The translations under genes were made by a program, and so were the position numbers. Positions 12,898 to 19,099 of a stretch of DNA of 22,167 nucleotides are shown in pieces (position 1 is the first letter of the stretch; each line of letters begins with the position of its first letter). The stretch is from a virus: the IMG/VR virus record IMGVR_UViG_3300043426_000242, positions 1 through 22,167 of that record; one strand, 5' to 3'. The notes under the pieces are model-generated. The model was given only the letters and a program-made list of their open reading frames with translations, was not told the DNA's origin and did not search any database.

Positions 12898-15294
12898 ATG
12901 ATCAAACTCACCTTTCTTTACGCTTCTGTGCCGCTGACCAAGCGGATAGTGAAGAACCGTGATGGTTCAATCACGAAAGACAGCTACCCTCATGTAGCCA
13001 ACTTCACCAGCAAGACTCACACGGTGAAGTCTCTCAACGACATGTTTGAAGTCATCCAGGCGGCTGTGAATGACCCGGCCAAGCCATGCCTGCTCAAAGG
13101 CACTATCCAGCGGGAACTCAGAAACGAGTCACGTGCTGGATCAACCAGCAGTAACACCAACACAACATGGGTCTGCTTCGACCTGGACAAAGCGCCATTC
13201 AGCAGTCCTGAAGAGTTCATGCTGGCCATGAAGCTCGATGATGTGAGCTACATCATCCAGTACAGCTCCAGCTACAAGCTCAATCCCAAGGACAAAACCC
13301 TCAGCTGTCACATCATCTGCATGCTCGACAAAGCCATGCAACCGAGCCAGCTCAAAGCCTGGCTGATGTACAGCAACTTCACATTGAAGCCGTTGCGCAA
13401 CGCACTGACTCTGACAAACTCTGCCGGATCAGGACTGCACTTCAGCTTGGACATCACACTCTGTCAGAACGACCGCCTGCTCTACATCGCAGAGCCGATC
13501 TTCGTGAACATGACCAGTCCGATCAAAACCAGTGACCGGCTGAAGCTCGTAAAGAAATCACTGGCCACCCTGCCCCACACACGCATCGCACTCAAAGCAC
13601 TGGATGCGTTGACCAAGGAAAAACGCGAGATCTGGAACCAGCTGCGTGAAGCTGCTGGAATGAAGAAGATCGCAACAAAGAGCACACAGCAAGGCGAATA
13701 CACAATTCAGAAAGGCCTGGGGGAAGTTAACGGCTACGAAGTATTCGATAGCCTTGATAGTGAGTTCATCTACTACAATTTCATGCGCACTGACGGCACC
13801 ATGGGTGACTCTCGCGCTTACTACCATCCACGCAACAACTTCGAACTCATCCACAACTTCAAGGGCGAAGATTCAATGCTCATGAAGGAAGTGATGCCTG
13901 AGCGTTACGCAGAGCTGACACGTGAACTGAAAGGCGACCTCGCCTCAGTCTCTGAAGACGGCGATGTGATGCTGGCGTTCCGCAACAGCGAAGACAGTGA
14001 GTATTACAGCTGTCTCTGGAACGCAGAAGCTCATCAGCTCTGGCTCAAACGAGTCAAGAGCAAGGACGCACTCAACGACTGGGTGTTGAGCCATGGCAGG
14101 AACCCAGGGCCATTCATCCCGACATGGGAAATCACCTTCGACCCACAGTCAGACATCGTGGTGAATGTTGAAGGCAAAACCATCAACACTTTCATTTGTC
14201 CGCCACTCTTACGTTGTCACACAGAGTATGTAGGCAAGTCGTGGGATAGCGTCAGAGCACTGATCGAACATGTCCTCGGAGGGAACAAGGATTGTGTTGA
14301 GCACTTCTTGAACCACCTGGCTGTGGTGTTTCAAAAACGTGAAAAGCCGGGTACTGCATGGGTGTTACACGGCATAGAAGGCACAGGGAAAGGGATCTTG
14401 GTCAACGTCGTGCTCAGAGGAATCCTGGGCCACTACGTCGCCATCAAACCAGCTGGTCAGCTTGAAGATCAATTCAACGAATGGATTGAACGCGCTCTCA
14501 TTGGCTTCATCGACGAAATAGAAGCAGACGCTCTGACGAACAAGAGCACTGAAGGCATGCTCCGCAACATGGTGACAGAGCCTACGTTCAGCGTCAGGCG
14601 CATGCGTGAGGCGGCAAAGGAAGTCCGTAGCTACACCATGATCATCATGAGTGCAAACAGGCCACAGCCCGTACGCATCCCGCCGAATGATCGTCGCTAC
14701 AACGTGGGTGATTACCAGACAGTCATGCTCAAAGAAATGCTGAGCACGCGCTACAGCATAACCCCGGTTGAATTCATCAAGAAACTCCAAAGCGAGTTGG
14801 GTGCATTTACTCACTACCTGATGACGCGCAAAGCATGCGTCACCACGGCAACTACAGCACTGATGACCGAGGCGAAAGCAAAGGTTCAAGAGCTGTCACT
14901 CACCAGCATCGACGAAACAGCACGTGCGTTGCTCACAGGGGACTTTGAGCAACTACACAGCTGCATGCCAGACGAGAACCTGCTGATGGAGATGGGTGAC
15001 CAGAACATGATCGCCCGTGGGTATGCAGCCTTGATGAAACGCTGGAGCGAGGAAGCCATAACCCGCGCTACACGTGACGAGCTGGGTGTGATCTTCGAGC
15101 ACTGCTGTGGCGGCACACCACGTAGTCCGAACAAGCTCACAAGCATGCTTCGTCACCATGGCATCAGCACAAAAAAGATGAAGGTGGATAACGGCGCGTT
15201 CTATGGATTAGAAATTGAATGGCAGACGCCATCTCGTGAACGCAAGGCACTCATGCCCACAACACAACGTCAAACACTCAAGAGGGTTAAATGA
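12898..15294 (+). CDS. Primase-polymerase/superfamily 3-type helicase (replication protein)
   Basis: A 798-residue protein. The C-terminal half is a D5/DUF5906-like helicase: Walker A GIEGTGKG (residues 492-499), Walker B ALIGFIDEIE (533-542) and a sensor segment IIMSANRP (582-589). The N-terminal part has VCFDLD (residues 92-97, D95 and D97) and, about 40 residues later, SCHII (H138). This pattern is reminiscent of archaeo-eukaryotic primase catalytic centres, where a DxD pair and an SxH motif bind metal and nucleotide. Together this suggests a protein that both primes and unwinds at the phage origin. The primase half is less certain than the helicase. The ATG follows GAGAG by six bases. The candidate origin lies about 560 bases upstream. 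Confidence 0.88.
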   Translation: MIKLTFLYASVPLTKRIVKNRDGSITKDSYPHVANFTSKTHTVKSLNDMFEVIQAAVNDPAKPCLLKGTIQRELRNESRAGSTSSNTNTTWVCFDLDKAPFSSPEEFMLAMKLDDVSYIIQYSSSYKLNPKDKTLSCHIICMLDKAMQPSQLKAWLMYSNFTLKPLRNALTLTNSAGSGLHFSLDITLCQNDRLLYIAEPIFVNMTSPIKTSDRLKLVKKSLATLPHTRIALKALDALTKEKREIWNQLREAAGMKKIATKSTQQGEYTIQKGLGEVNGYEVFDSLDSEFIYYNFMRTDGTMGDSRAYYHPRNNFELIHNFKGEDSMLMKEVMPERYAELTRELKGDLASVSEDGDVMLAFRNSEDSEYYSCLWNAEAHQLWLKRVKSKDALNDWVLSHGRNPGPFIPTWEITFDPQSDIVVNVEGKTINTFICPPLLRCHTEYVGKSWDSVRALIEHVLGGNKDCVEHFLNHLAVVFQKREKPGTAWVLHGIEGTGKGILVNVVLRGILGHYVAIKPAGQLEDQFNEWIERALIGFIDEIEADALTNKSTEGMLRNMVTEPTFSVRRMREAAKEVRSYTMIIMSANRPQPVRIPPNDRRYNVGDYQTVMLKEMLSTRYSITPVEFIKKLQSELGAFTHYLMTRKACVTTATTALMTEAKAKVQELSLTSIDETARALLTGDFEQLHSCMPDENLLMEMGDQNMIARGYAALMKRWSEEAITRATRDELGVIFEHCCGGTPRSPNKLTSMLRHHGISTKKMKVDNGAFYGLEIEWQTPSRERKALMPTTQRQTLKRVK

Positions 15295-15295
15295 A

Positions 15296-15667
15296 ATGGG
15301 AAGCTACACAGAACTTGTGCTCAAAGCACGTGTGAAATCAATAATCCCTGACAACGTCGAGGCAATTTTGAACTTCATGTTTAACGACGCGGGGGAACCT
15401 GCTCCAGAAACATGGCCTGATCATCAATTCTTTAAGTGTGATCGCTGGCAGGCCCTTGGACGTTCGAACAGCTACTACCACGTGCCGTGGACGAACAGCC
15501 GATATGCCGACGGGTACATCTTCAGTCGCAGTGATTTGAAAAACTACGACGATGAGATTAGTCATTTCATCAATTGGCTGACTCAATATCTAGACGATGA
15601 GCCGGGCAATTGCATCGGTTGGTCGTGGTATGAAAATGAACATCAACCGACCTTGTTGGTGCTCTGA
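15296..15667 (+). CDS. Conserved phage protein of the MGSYTEL type
   Basis: A 123-residue protein. ATG at 15296 is just after the primase stop, with GAGGGTTAAAT before it; a longer frame from 15215 lies inside the primase gene and is rejected. The beginning MGSYTELVLKARVK, the centre DRWQALGRSNSYYHVPWTNS and the C-terminal GWSWYENEHQP resemble a group of small proteins seen in many tailed phages that often begin M-G-x-Y-T-E-L. No function is known to me. Aromatic residues are frequent, giving a compact globular impression with no membrane segment. Confidence 0.75.
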   Translation: MGSYTELVLKARVKSIIPDNVEAILNFMFNDAGEPAPETWPDHQFFKCDRWQALGRSNSYYHVPWTNSRYADGYIFSRSDLKNYDDEISHFINWLTQYLDDEPGNCIGWSWYENEHQPTLLVL

Positions 15668-15670
15668 ACC

Positions 15671-15820
15671 ATGCTGACCAAACTCAAGGCGCATCTCATG
15701 CGCAAATGGGCAACAGACTTCGGTCTGACCATCGTGAAGATCCGCATCATCGACGACACGGAATACCTCGTCTGTCATGACGGGCATATGCGCAAACTCG
15801 CTAAAAGGGAAAAGAAATGA
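15671..15820 (+). CDS. Small basic protein (49 residues)
   Basis: A short frame starting at ATG 15671, three bases after the previous stop, ending in an ATGA overlap with the exonuclease gene. The product is basic (MLTKLKAHLMRKW at the start, HMRKLAKREKK at the end) with a central strand-like part (LTIVKIRIIDDTEYLVC). The junctions on both sides support it as a real coupled gene. No family is recognised. Confidence 0.55.
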   Translation: MLTKLKAHLMRKWATDFGLTIVKIRIIDDTEYLVCHDGHMRKLAKREKK

Positions 15821-16344
15821 AGAACCTCATGATCGACCTGGAGACCATGGGTAACACACCCAATGCAGCCATCATCGCCATCGGCGCTGTGGAATTCGAC
15901 CCGGTCAAGATGAAACTCGGCAAGGAGTTCTACAAAGTCATCGACCTTGCATCCGCTGTTGAATACGGCGGAGCTATGGACCCGAGCACGGTACTCTGGT
16001 GGATGCAGCAGAGCGACGAGGCACGGGCTGCGTTCCAACGTAAAGGCGAGACCATGCCGGACGCACTCATCGCGTTCATGCACTTCGCTCTCGGCTGCGC
16101 AGTCAAGAAGGACATGGTTGTATGGGGTAACGGGGCTGACTTCGACAACGTGATCCTGGGCAGCGCGTTACGCAATTGCGGTATCGAACAGCCGTGGATG
16201 TTCTACAACAACCGCTGCTATCGCACACTCAAGAACATGAACCCAAGCATCAAGATGACGCGGAGTGGCACACACCACAACGCGCTCGACGATGCTAAAG
16301 ACCAGGTTCTGCACCTCTTCGAACTTTTCGATTCTCTGACTTAA
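15817..16344 (+). CDS. DEDD-type 3'-5' exonuclease (Rv2179c-like)
   Basis: A 175-residue protein with the three exonuclease motifs in order: Exo I IDLET (D7, E9), Exo II NGADFDNV (D108, D110) and Exo III with HNALDDAKDQ (H154, D159). The DEDDh arrangement and small size fit the Rv2179c-like group, which act as 3'-5' exonucleases on RNA or DNA ends. The text DPSTVLWWMQQSDEAR is also typical of this group. Likely roles are RNA turnover, primer removal or proofreading in phage replication. It overlaps the preceding small gene by ATGA and is followed directly by the structured-RNA region. Confidence 0.85.
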   Translation: MKNLMIDLETMGNTPNAAIIAIGAVEFDPVKMKLGKEFYKVIDLASAVEYGGAMDPSTVLWWMQQSDEARAAFQRKGETMPDALIAFMHFALGCAVKKDMVVWGNGADFDNVILGSALRNCGIEQPWMFYNNRCYRTLKNMNPSIKMTRSGTHHNALDDAKDQVLHLFELFDSLT

Positions 16345-16386
16345 CAACACGGAGGGGGCTAGCTATGTAGATCAAATACCAACAAC

Positions 16387-16473
16387 GGTGCTGGCCGTCT
16401 CCCCAGCACCTACAGAACTGCAACTGAGTGCCAATAATGTCGACTTGCGGCATTCGGATGCAGTTCTGTGGGT
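16387..16473 (+). repeat. RNA module 1
   Basis: Hairpin GGTGCTGG/CCAGCACC (16387-16394 with 16403-16410). Its flank ACCTACAGAACTGCA (16408-16422) pairs over 15 positions with TGCAGTTCTGTGGGT (16459-16473), all Watson-Crick except one U-G. The enclosed part has GAGTGCC/GGCATTC. The first three bases of the long stem are shared with the hairpin, so both cannot be fully formed at once. Confidence 0.75.
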
Positions 16474-16500
16474 AGGGCTAGATCCATCTAATTAGATGTG

Positions 16501-16581
16501 CCCACATGGCTTTGCAGGCTGGGAAGAAACCTGCCCCCACATGAGCGGGCGTACTCGCTAACCGAAAGCGCAAGTCTCATG
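16501..16581 (+). repeat. RNA module 2 (degenerate)
   Basis: CCCACATGGCTTTGC leads into hairpin GCAGG/CCTGC (16514-16518 with 16530-16534) with an 11-nt loop ending GGGAAGAAA. In modules 3 and 4 the same stem is GCTGG/CCAGC, a compensatory A-U to U-A change. The flank CCCCACATGAG (16535-16545) lacks a TGTGGGT partner; only CATGAG pairs, with CTCATG at 16576-16581. This module is therefore incomplete or folds differently. Confidence 0.55.
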
Positions 16582-16587
16582 AATCGG

Positions 16588-16698
16588 TGACTTTGCTGGT
16601 GGGAAAGAAACCAGCACCTACAAGCAAGCGCAGAAGACGCAGGCGTGCGTCGGAATGCCGACAACTGGAGTAGCGACCAGTGCGCTTGACTTGTGGGT
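16588..16698 (+). repeat. RNA module 3
   Basis: Starts with a 36-nt sequence (16588-16623) repeated exactly at 16818-16853. Hairpin GCTGGT/ACCAGC (16595-16600 with 16610-16615) carries a purine-rich loop. ACCTACAAG (16616-16624) pairs with CTTGTGGGT (16690-16698) and, after a small internal loop, AAGCGC (16626-16631) pairs with GCGCTT (16682-16687). Enclosed hairpins include GACGCA/TGCGTC and ACTGG/CCAGT. Confidence 0.75.
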
Positions 16699-16817
16699 AA
16701 AAGAGGATCGTTACAGGACGCTGTAACTATGTTTCGCAGGGCATGCCTGCGAGACTGAGCTAATCGACAATTATGCCAATCTGAGGAAGCACCTCGATGA
16801 TGAATAGGTCACCCACA

Positions 16818-16959
16818 TGACTTTGCTGGTGGGAAAGAAACCAGCACCTACAAAGCAGCACCCTTTTGGCGAGTTGCATACTGGCCTTGGAATCCGCAAG
16901 AGACCAAACAGACTTGCACGGTAGCCGTTCCGGCCGGAGAAGGGCGCTGCTTTGTGGGT
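16818..16959 (+). repeat. RNA module 4
   Basis: Begins with the exact 36-nt repeat. Hairpin GCTGGT/ACCAGC (16825-16830 with 16840-16845). ACCTACAAAGCAGC (16846-16859) pairs over 14 positions with GCTGCTTTGTGGGT (16946-16959), and after one A-C mismatch CCCTT (16861-16865) pairs with AAGGG (16940-16944). It is the longest of the module stems and encloses about 75 nt. Confidence 0.75.
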
Positions 16960-17090
16960 TAAGCACACTGAATCGCCTTACCTTGTACCTCCGTGCATTC
17001 GGATAAAGGTGCCGATGAAAGCAAGGACAGTTGTGTCGGATCAGGGGTTCCTAGTCGCCCACTCACTTCAACTTTAACGAGGACAAAGTC

Positions 17091-17531
17091 ATGCAAGTCA
17101 AAATCAAGAAGCTGCACCCCGAAGCAATCATTCCTACCTATGCAACACCCGGTGCAGCGTGCTTTGACCTACATGCCCTCTCATTGAGTGCAACATACCA
17201 TGTGGGTCAATACGCGCCTGATGTTATCGCCACAGGCCTGGCGTTCGAAGTTCCTCAAGATCACGTCATGCTGGTCTTTAGCCGCAGTGGCCACGGGTTC
17301 AACTACGGTGTGCGTCTGGCCAACTGCGTTGGTGTGATTGACAGCGATTACCGCGGTGAAGTGAAAGTGAAACTCACAGTAGACACACCTGATTGCGGCC
17401 TTCACATCAAACACGGCGACCGCATCGCCCAAGCCATGATCCTGCCCATCCAACAGGCGGTCTTTGAAGTAGTCGACGAACTCAGTTCAACTGAACGTGG
17501 CGCTGGCGGCTTCGGCCATACAGGCCGTTAA
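17091..17531 (+). CDS. dut: Deoxyuridine triphosphatase (dUTPase)
   Basis: A 146-residue protein with all five motifs of the trimeric dUTPase family: motif 1 PGAACFDLHA (D26), motif 2 FSRSG (65-67), motif 3 GVIDSDYRGE (D84, Y87), motif 4 GDRIAQ (109-114) and motif 5 RGAGGFGHTG (136-145). It converts dUTP to dUMP and pyrophosphate, keeping uracil out of phage DNA and supplying dTMP precursor. Motif 2 is followed by HGFNYGV rather than the more usual LA- or L-G-type text, and motif 5 has His in place of the usual Ser after GGFG; these are variants, not losses of catalytic residues. GAGGA upstream serves as ribosome site. It follows the structured-RNA region. Confidence 0.95.
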   Translation: MQVKIKKLHPEAIIPTYATPGAACFDLHALSLSATYHVGQYAPDVIATGLAFEVPQDHVMLVFSRSGHGFNYGVRLANCVGVIDSDYRGEVKVKLTVDTPDCGLHIKHGDRIAQAMILPIQQAVFEVVDELSSTERGAGGFGHTGR

Positions 17532-17533
17532 AC

Positions 17534-18037
17534 ATGCCGAGCAAAAATGACAATCGGCACAAGATTATCGGCGGAAGACATCGAGCGCTGGCACGTTATT
17601 ACATGATGTGCCACCGAGTGAAAAACACCCGTACGTCGAAGAACGCATCCTATAAAGGCGTTCAAGTGTTGGTATCAAAAGAAGATTTTGTTAAATGGTT
17701 CATGGCGAGAGATTTCGAGAGATGTTCTATTGATCGAATAGATAACAACGGCCACTACGATCTTTTAAATATGCAAGTTATACCTCTAACAGAAAACATC
17801 GCAAAAGACAAACGCTTAGCCAATAACGGGGTTTGTAGATGCTATGTGTGCAAACAACAAAAAACACTCAATGACTTCGTTTCTGACAACAGACGAACAA
17901 CCGGAAAATCCACGATCTGCAAAGCATGCGACTCAAAACGGGTAAAAAACGAAAGTCGTGAAGCAAGAGAACAGCGGCGTAAACGAGAAGCAGTCAGTTA
18001 TCAAAAACGAAAAGCATCGAAAGGTCTCTTAAAATGA
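17534..18037 (+). CDS. HNH-type endonuclease with C-terminal zinc ribbon
   Basis: A 167-residue protein starting three bases after the dUTPase stop codon begins to end the previous frame, and overlapping the next gene by ATGA. The core SIDRIDNNGHYDLLNMQVIP followed by LTENIAKDKR (residues 65-94) matches HNH-like proteins carrying the D-R-I-D-N-x-G-Y pattern. A C-terminal zinc module C103-x2-C106-x22-C129-x2-C132 follows, then a very basic tail. Base composition is clearly AT-richer than dUTPase and the nuclease on either side, a sign of recent insertion. It is most likely a free-standing mobile endonuclease. The zinc module has the same spacing as the N-terminal module of the HNH protein at 9260-9832. 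Confidence 0.82.
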   Translation: MPSKNDNRHKIIGGRHRALARYYMMCHRVKNTRTSKNASYKGVQVLVSKEDFVKWFMARDFERCSIDRIDNNGHYDLLNMQVIPLTENIAKDKRLANNGVCRCYVCKQQKTLNDFVSDNRRTTGKSTICKACDSKRVKNESREAREQRRKREAVSYQKRKASKGLLK

Positions 18038-18732
18038 ACGCGCCCCGCCCAAATCAAACAATCAAGTCCTGGTCCTACTCGCGCCTCATTGACTTTGAAA
18101 GCTGTCGTTTCAAAGCCTGGCTCAAGTACGGGGAACGCATCCCTGATCCAAGACCCAGTCCAGCCGCAGAACGTGGAACAGCCATACACCAACTGGCTGA
18201 AGACTTTGTCCGCGGCAAGATCAAGACCTTGCCGAAAGAACTGAACAAGTTCGCTGATGAATACAAGAGCCTGCGCGAGAAGTTCCTCGCCAAGCAAGCC
18301 ACATTGGAAGAAGACTGGGCGTTCAACAATCTGTGGACCCCACACGACTGGAAGACGGGATGGCTTCGTATGAAGCTGGACGCATCCGTCATGCTGAGCC
18401 CAACACACGCTGTGGTGATTGATTACAAAACAGGCAAGAAGTTCGGCAACGAACTCAAGCACGCCGAACAGCTGCAGCTCTATGCACTGGCCATGCTCTT
18501 GCGTAACGACAAGATCACCAAGGTGACGGCAGAACTCTGGTATCTCGACGCAGACGACATCACGACTCTGACACTCTCTCGTGAACAAGGCCTCAGATAC
18601 CTTAAGAACTTCGACAGACGAGGTCTTCGCATGACATCCGCGACGGACTTCAAACCAAACCCAAATGAGCACAGCTGTCGCTGGTGTCCGTACGGACCAG
18701 GCGGCACGGGCCACTGCAAATCAGGAGTCTGA
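18034..18732 (+). CDS. Cas4/RecB-like PD-(D/E)XK nuclease with predicted Fe-S cluster
   Basis: A 232-residue protein. Motifs in order are RGTAIHQLAEDF (H52), KLDASV (D116), VIDYKTGK (D130, K132) and EQLQLYA (Q146), the usual RecB/Cas4 nuclease set. One Cys near the N terminus (FESCRFKAW, C24) and three near the C terminus (C215, C218, C228 in SCRWCPYGPGGTGHC) are placed as in the iron-sulphur nucleases Cas4 and AddB. Such phage proteins act as DNA end-resecting exonucleases in recombination and replication. No CRISPR genes or array are near, so a CRISPR role is not indicated. The ATG overlaps the HNH stop; before that gene arrived, it would have followed dUTPase directly. Confidence 0.88.
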   Translation: MNAPRPNQTIKSWSYSRLIDFESCRFKAWLKYGERIPDPRPSPAAERGTAIHQLAEDFVRGKIKTLPKELNKFADEYKSLREKFLAKQATLEEDWAFNNLWTPHDWKTGWLRMKLDASVMLSPTHAVVIDYKTGKKFGNELKHAEQLQLYALAMLLRNDKITKVTAELWYLDADDITTLTLSREQGLRYLKNFDRRGLRMTSATDFKPNPNEHSCRWCPYGPGGTGHCKSGV

Positions 18733-18734
18733 AA

Positions 18735-18902
18735 ATGATCACCATCATCACAACTTTGGCCGGCGTATTTCTGCTGCTGGCGGTCCTCTTTGCACTAGCA
18801 GTCGTCGTGATCTCAACAACGATGTACATAGACCTCAAGCGCTCACAACAGGCTTACGAGCGCTGTATCCGCGAAGGATGGATCAAAGGCCCTGACGCAT
18901 GA
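18735..18902 (+). CDS. Small single-span membrane protein
   Basis: A 55-residue protein. ATG at 18735 follows AGGAG eight bases upstream; an in-frame extension to 18684 overlaps the nuclease gene and is rejected. It is dominated by one long hydrophobic segment (ITTLAGVFLLLAVLFALAVV, about residues 4-27) followed by a charged cytoplasm-like tail (DLKRSQQAYERCIREGW). It lies between a nuclease and a helicase gene with short overlaps, so it is in the same operon. Function unknown. Confidence 0.65.
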   Translation: MITIITTLAGVFLLLAVLFALAVVVISTTMYIDLKRSQQAYERCIREGWIKGPDA

Positions 18903-19099
18903 GCGCCAGATGCTTCGCAGTTAACGCTCGTAAATCACGTTGCTCTAAAGGTGCCACTCATGAACGCCAAGGCTGCCCGGTCTGCCAAACCCACTTCCAC
19001 AGTGCCAAGTTTATTCAAGCACCAGAAACAAAGTCTCGCGCTACTGAGAACTCAGCCCGAAGTTTTCGATATGAGCGACCCTGGGTGCGTGAGCGCTGA
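18899..19099 (+). CDS. Small Cys/His-rich protein overlapping the helicase start
   Basis: A 66-residue frame starting in an ATGA overlap with the previous gene. Its first half has C5, C15, C26-x2-C29 and H32 (RCFAVNARKSRCSKG, then GCPVCQTHFH), resembling small phage zinc-binding proteins with R-C-x(6-8)-C-x-x-H endings. The second half overlaps the helicase gene in another frame by about 140 bases and reads like shadow, ending just inside the intein. Either a genuine small zinc protein has been overlapped by the helicase start or only the helicase frame is used; the start context favours the former slightly. Confidence 0.45.
   Translation: MSARCFAVNARKSRCSKGATHERQGCPVCQTHFHSAKFIQAPETKSRATENSARSFRYERPWVRER

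Larger units (their letters stand above)
16348..16995 (+). ncRNA. Candidate large structured RNA with four related modules
   Basis: No coding frame with gene-like features spans 16345-17090. CACGGAGG (16348-16355) is the exact complement of CCTCCGTG (16988-16995) and can close the whole domain. Inside are four modules (separate entries) each with a hairpin, three of them also with an ACCTACA...TGTGGGT stem. Additional hairpins are GTTACAG/CTGTAAC with loop GACG (16710-16727) and TCGCAGG/CCTGCGA (16734-16752). Helix sequences change between modules while pairing persists, the signature of RNA selection. Three modules share the same U-G pair in the stem, which would be A-C on the other strand, so the plus strand is the RNA. 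No T-run follows, so it is probably co-transcribed with neighbours and may be processed. Function unknown; GOLLD and ROOL phage RNAs are comparators, not an identification. Confidence 0.8.

Noticed and set aside
16345-17090. tRNA genes or a CRISPR array in the gene-free stretch
   Set aside because: No T-loop and acceptor-stem arrangement of a tRNA is seen, and the repeats are not regularly spaced with similar-length spacers; they are parts of long-range helices.
18001-18714. 237-residue minus-strand frame opposite the Cas4-like nuclease
   Set aside because: The plus-strand frame has all nuclease and Fe-S motifs; the opposite frame has none.
18034-18732. Cas4 as evidence for a phage CRISPR system
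   Set aside because: No other cas gene and no array are in the window; Cas4-like nucleases are common in phage recombination and replication modules.
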